DNA from: Alphaproteobacteria bacterium
GTDB lineage: Bacteria; Pseudomonadota; Alphaproteobacteria; Micropepsales; Micropepsaceae
Reading direction: 5' to 3'
DNA: 8,476 nucleotides
Assembly: GCA_003451645.1 (NCBI GenBank)
Contig: DMER01000167.1
Location: forward strand, 30,344-38,819
Shown: piece by piece, positions 6,934 through 8,476 of the stretch
How positions within the stretch are numbered: position 1 is the stretch's first letter
Layout of the letters: every line of letters begins with the position of its first letter
The notes under the pieces: generated by a model
Told to the model about the DNA's origin: nothing
What the model saw: the letters and a program-made list of their open reading frames with translations, nothing else
Database searches by the model: none
Translations under genes and position numbers: made by a program

Positions 6934-6939
6934 ATTATC
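6934..6939 (-). promoter_or_regulatory. Possible -10 element for the EEP gene
   Basis: On the minus strand GATAAT matches TATAAT at 5 of 6 positions, about 86 bases before the ATG at 6848. At the matching -35 distance only a poor hexamer (TCGCCG) is present, so the promoter call is tentative. Confidence 0.25.
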
Positions 6940-6978
6940 ACGCATATGTCACGACGGCGACAGCATGGTGAACGGCGC

Positions 6979-7007
6979 TTGACAACACTTATGCTCACTC
7001 CTAGCAT
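6979..7007 (+). promoter_or_regulatory. nadA distal promoter P1
   Basis: TTGACA (6979-6984) is a perfect -35 hexamer. It is followed after exactly 17 bases by TAGCAT (7002-7007), 4 of 6 to the -10 consensus. The upstream dyad O1 (6991-7007) fills the spacer and the -10 box, so a bound regulator would block polymerase. Start of transcription would be near 7014. Confidence 0.6.
6991..7007. promoter_or_regulatory. Imperfect NadQ-type operator O1
   Basis: ATGCTCA-CTC-CTAGCAT has the same left arm as the perfect dyad O2, with two mismatches in the right arm (CTAGCAT instead of TGAGCAT). It overlaps the -10 box of P1. The shared arm, identical 17-bp length, and a centre-to-centre spacing of 62 bp from O2 (about six helical turns) suggest cooperative binding of two regulator dimers. 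Assignment to the NadQ-like protein is inference. Confidence 0.55.
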
Positions 7008-7024
7008 TTTGGGGTAGCAGGGCC

Positions 7025-7054
7025 TTGACCCGGCGTTTCTTGCGCCCATATTAT
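7025..7054 (+). promoter_or_regulatory. nadA proximal promoter P2
   Basis: TTGACC (7025-7030) and TATTAT (7049-7054) match the -35 and -10 consensus at 5 of 6 positions each, with an 18-base spacer. The expected start, near 7061, falls in the middle of operator O2, about 33 bases before the nadA ATG. This is the better placed of the two promoters. Confidence 0.55.
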
Positions 7055-7069
7055 GCTCAGAGTGAGCAT
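7053..7069. promoter_or_regulatory. Perfect NadQ-type operator O2
   Basis: ATGCTCA-GAG-TGAGCAT is a perfect inverted repeat with 7-bp arms and a 3-bp centre. It lies over the end of the P2 -10 box and the expected transcription start, 24 bases upstream of the nadA ATG, a classic repressor position. The NadQ-like gene 1.2 kb upstream makes it the likely operator of that regulator. Confidence 0.75.
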
Positions 7070-7093
7070 TATTGAGGCTGGAGTGCAGACACG

Positions 7094-8152
7094 ATGACCC
7101 TTGCGCATGGACATGTGAGCGTATCGAACCCGCTGCCCTATACGCCGGAGGTTGCGCAAGAAACCGCAGGTCTTTACGCCAAGGTTGCGCGGGTGATCCC
7201 CTCTATTGAGTGGCCGCGCTTCGCGCCCACCATTGCCCGGATCAACCGGCTCAAGGCCGAACGCCACGCCGTCATCCTGGCCCATAATTATCAGACGCCG
7301 GAGATCTTCCACTGTGTGGCGGATTTCGTGGGCGACTCTCTCCAGCTCGCGCAAGAGGCCGCGAAGACCGACGCGCCGGTGATCGTGCAGGCGGGCGTGC
7401 ATTTCATGGCCGAGACGTCAAAAATTCTGTGCCCGGACAAAACTGTCCTGATCCCCTCGCTGGAGGCGGGGTGTTCGCTTGCGTCATCGATCACGGGCGC
7501 CGATGTGCGGCTGCTGCGCCAGCGCTATCCGGGGCTGCCGATTGTCACCTATGTAAATACGTCCGCCGAAGTCAAAGCCGAAAGCGACATTTGTTGCACC
7601 TCGTCGAATGCGGTTGCAGTCGTGGAAAGCATTGCCGCTGAGCGCGGCGTCGATACCGTGATCATGATCCCGGACGAATTCCTCGCCAAGAATGTTGCGC
7701 TTCAGACACCGGTCAAGATCATCTCCTGGGCGGGGCATTGCGAGGTGCATGAGCGCTTTAGTGCGCAAGACATCCGCGACTTCCGCAAAGGCAATCCCGG
7801 CGCCATTGTGCTCGCCCATCCTGAGTGCCCGCCAGAGGTGATTGCGGAGGCCGATTTTGCGGGCTCAACCTCGGCCATGATCAATTATGTGGGTACCAAG
7901 CGGCCCTCGCGCGTCGTCATGGTGACGGAGTGCTCCATGAGCGACAATGTCAGTGTGCATTACCCGGATGTGGAGTTCCTGCGGCCCTGCAATCTGTGCC
8001 CGCATATGAAGCGGATCACTTTGGATGGGATCTTGAACGCGCTGGAGACCATGACGCATGAAGTCAAAGTGGACCCAGAGACAGGCGCCCGCGCGCGCGT
8101 TGCCATTGAGCGCATGTTGCGCGTGACAGCCAAACCCGCAAAGGCCGCGTAA
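7094..8152 (+). CDS. nadA: Quinolinate synthase NadA
   Basis: A 352-residue cytoplasmic [4Fe-4S] enzyme that condenses iminoaspartate (from NadB) with dihydroxyacetone phosphate to give quinolinate, the second step of de novo NAD synthesis. Family motifs run throughout: AHNYQTPEI (63-71), GDSLQLAQ (80-87), [12 protein letters not shown] (101-112), AGCSLA (125-130), [20 protein letters not shown] (153-172), GHCEVHE (214-220), HPECPPEV (242-249) and [12 protein letters not shown] (299-310). Cluster ligands are probably Cys127, Cys216 and Cys302; their spacing (89 and 86) is close to that known in thermophile NadA. Length is normal and no key residue is missing. The ATG at 7094 follows GGAG by ten bases. 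The gene is preceded by two promoter-operator units and followed after five bases by nadB, so the two should be co-transcribed and repressed when NAD is plentiful. Confidence 0.97.
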   Translation: MTLAHGHVSVSNPLPYTPEVAQETAGLYAKVARVIPSIEWPRFAPTIARINRLKAERHAVILAHNYQTPEIFHCVADFVGDSLQLAQEAAKTDAPVIVQAGVHFMAETSKILCPDKTVLIPSLEAGCSLASSITGADVRLLRQRYPGLPIVTYVNTSAEVKAESDICCTSSNAVAVVESIAAERGVDTVIMIPDEFLAKNVALQTPVKIISWAGHCEVHERFSAQDIRDFRKGNPGAIVLAHPECPPEVIAEADFAGSTSAMINYVGTKRPSRVVMVTECSMSDNVSVHYPDVEFLRPCNLCPHMKRITLDGILNALETMTHEVKVDPETGARARVAIERMLRVTAKPAKAA

Positions 8153-8157
8153 CCGCC

Positions 8158-8476
8158 ATGCCCATTCCATCCCATGCGAGCATCGATGCGGGCCGTGTCC
8201 TTATCGTTGGCGCAGGCCTCGCAGGCTTGTTTACGGCGCTCAAACTGAGCGGGCCCGTCACCATCATTACCGGCGCGCCGCTGGGTGCTGGAGCCTCTTC
8301 GGCGTGGGCGCAAGGAGGGGTCGCGGCAGCCTTGGGTGCCGATGACAGCGCGGACTTGCATGTGGCCGATACGCTGGCCGCGGGTGCCGGTACCGTCGAT
8401 GCCGCCGTGGCCACGCTCATGGCGCGGGATGCCGAGGCGCGGATCAACGATTTGGCCGCCCTTGGCGTTCCCTTCG
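8158..8476 (+). CDS. nadB: L-aspartate oxidase NadB (5' part, cut by window end)
   Basis: The first 106 codons of a flavoprotein that oxidises L-aspartate to iminoaspartate, the first step of de novo NAD synthesis. An FAD-binding dinucleotide fold opens at [12 protein letters not shown] (13-24), with the GxGxxG glycines at 18, 20 and 23. It is followed by the typical NadB block [18 protein letters not shown] (47-64). The frame stays open to the last base of the window. It starts five bases after the nadA stop with no strong ribosome site (AAAGG 13 bases back), which suggests translational coupling to nadA. nadC would be expected next, but lies outside the window. Confidence 0.95.
   Translation, partial: MPIPSHASIDAGRVLIVGAGLAGLFTALKLSGPVTIITGAPLGAGASSAWAQGGVAAALGADDSADLHVADTLAAGAGTVDAAVATLMARDAEARINDLAALGVPF

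Noticed and set aside
6923..6974. CGTTCAC/GTGAACG inverted repeat upstream of the EEP gene
   Set aside because: Only 7-bp arms with a 38-nt separation; too weak to call an operator.

Overview
The window is GC-rich, densely coding chromosomal DNA from a bacterium, most likely an alphaproteobacterium. That assignment rests on three things: a NadQ-type (Nudix-derived, winged-helix) NAD regulator next to nadA-nadB, an upstream HD-hydrolase/tyrosine-phosphatase pair, and an FNR/FixK-like box in front of a universal stress gene. No phage, insertion sequence, CRISPR array, rRNA or tRNA was seen.

Layout. (1) Positions 1-3375, minus strand: a two-gene unit, read right to left, of a Lon-family AAA+ protease (982-3375) followed by a tandem-domain universal stress protein (40-906). 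A 14-bp FNR/FixK-like dyad lies at the end of the protease gene, in front of the stress gene. (2) Positions 3376-3620: a 245-bp divergent intergenic region, much of it made of nested inverted repeats (3431-3496 and 3492-3566). It looks like a structured, possibly interspersed, palindromic element. (3) Positions 3621-5882, plus strand: three closely packed genes for a YfbR-like HD phosphohydrolase, a CX5R tyrosine/dual-specificity-type phosphatase and a NadQ-like regulator. (4) Positions 5892-6848, minus strand: a membrane-anchored endonuclease/exonuclease/phosphatase-family protein, convergent with nadQ and only 9 bp from it. (5) Positions 6849-7093: divergent regulatory region with two promoter-like units, each combined with an ATGCTCA/TGAGCAT dyad. 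(6) Positions 7094-8476, plus strand: nadA (quinolinate synthase) and the 5' part of nadB (L-aspartate oxidase), cut by the window edge.

How it fits together. NadB oxidises L-aspartate to iminoaspartate, and NadA condenses that with dihydroxyacetone phosphate to give quinolinate, the de novo precursor of NAD. The regulator at 4890-5882 resembles the NrtR/NadQ type: a Nudix-like sensor domain without a recognisable catalytic Nudix box, joined to a C-terminal winged helix. The two dyads in front of nadA are its obvious candidate operators. The left half reads as a stress or low-oxygen proteostasis unit. The most notable items are the double promoter-operator in front of nadA, the FNR/FixK-like box before the stress gene, the palindromic element at 3431-3566, and the HD-hydrolase/phosphatase pair in the same transcription unit as the NAD regulator. 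Most genes belong to known families, and I do not see a clearly new multi-gene system.
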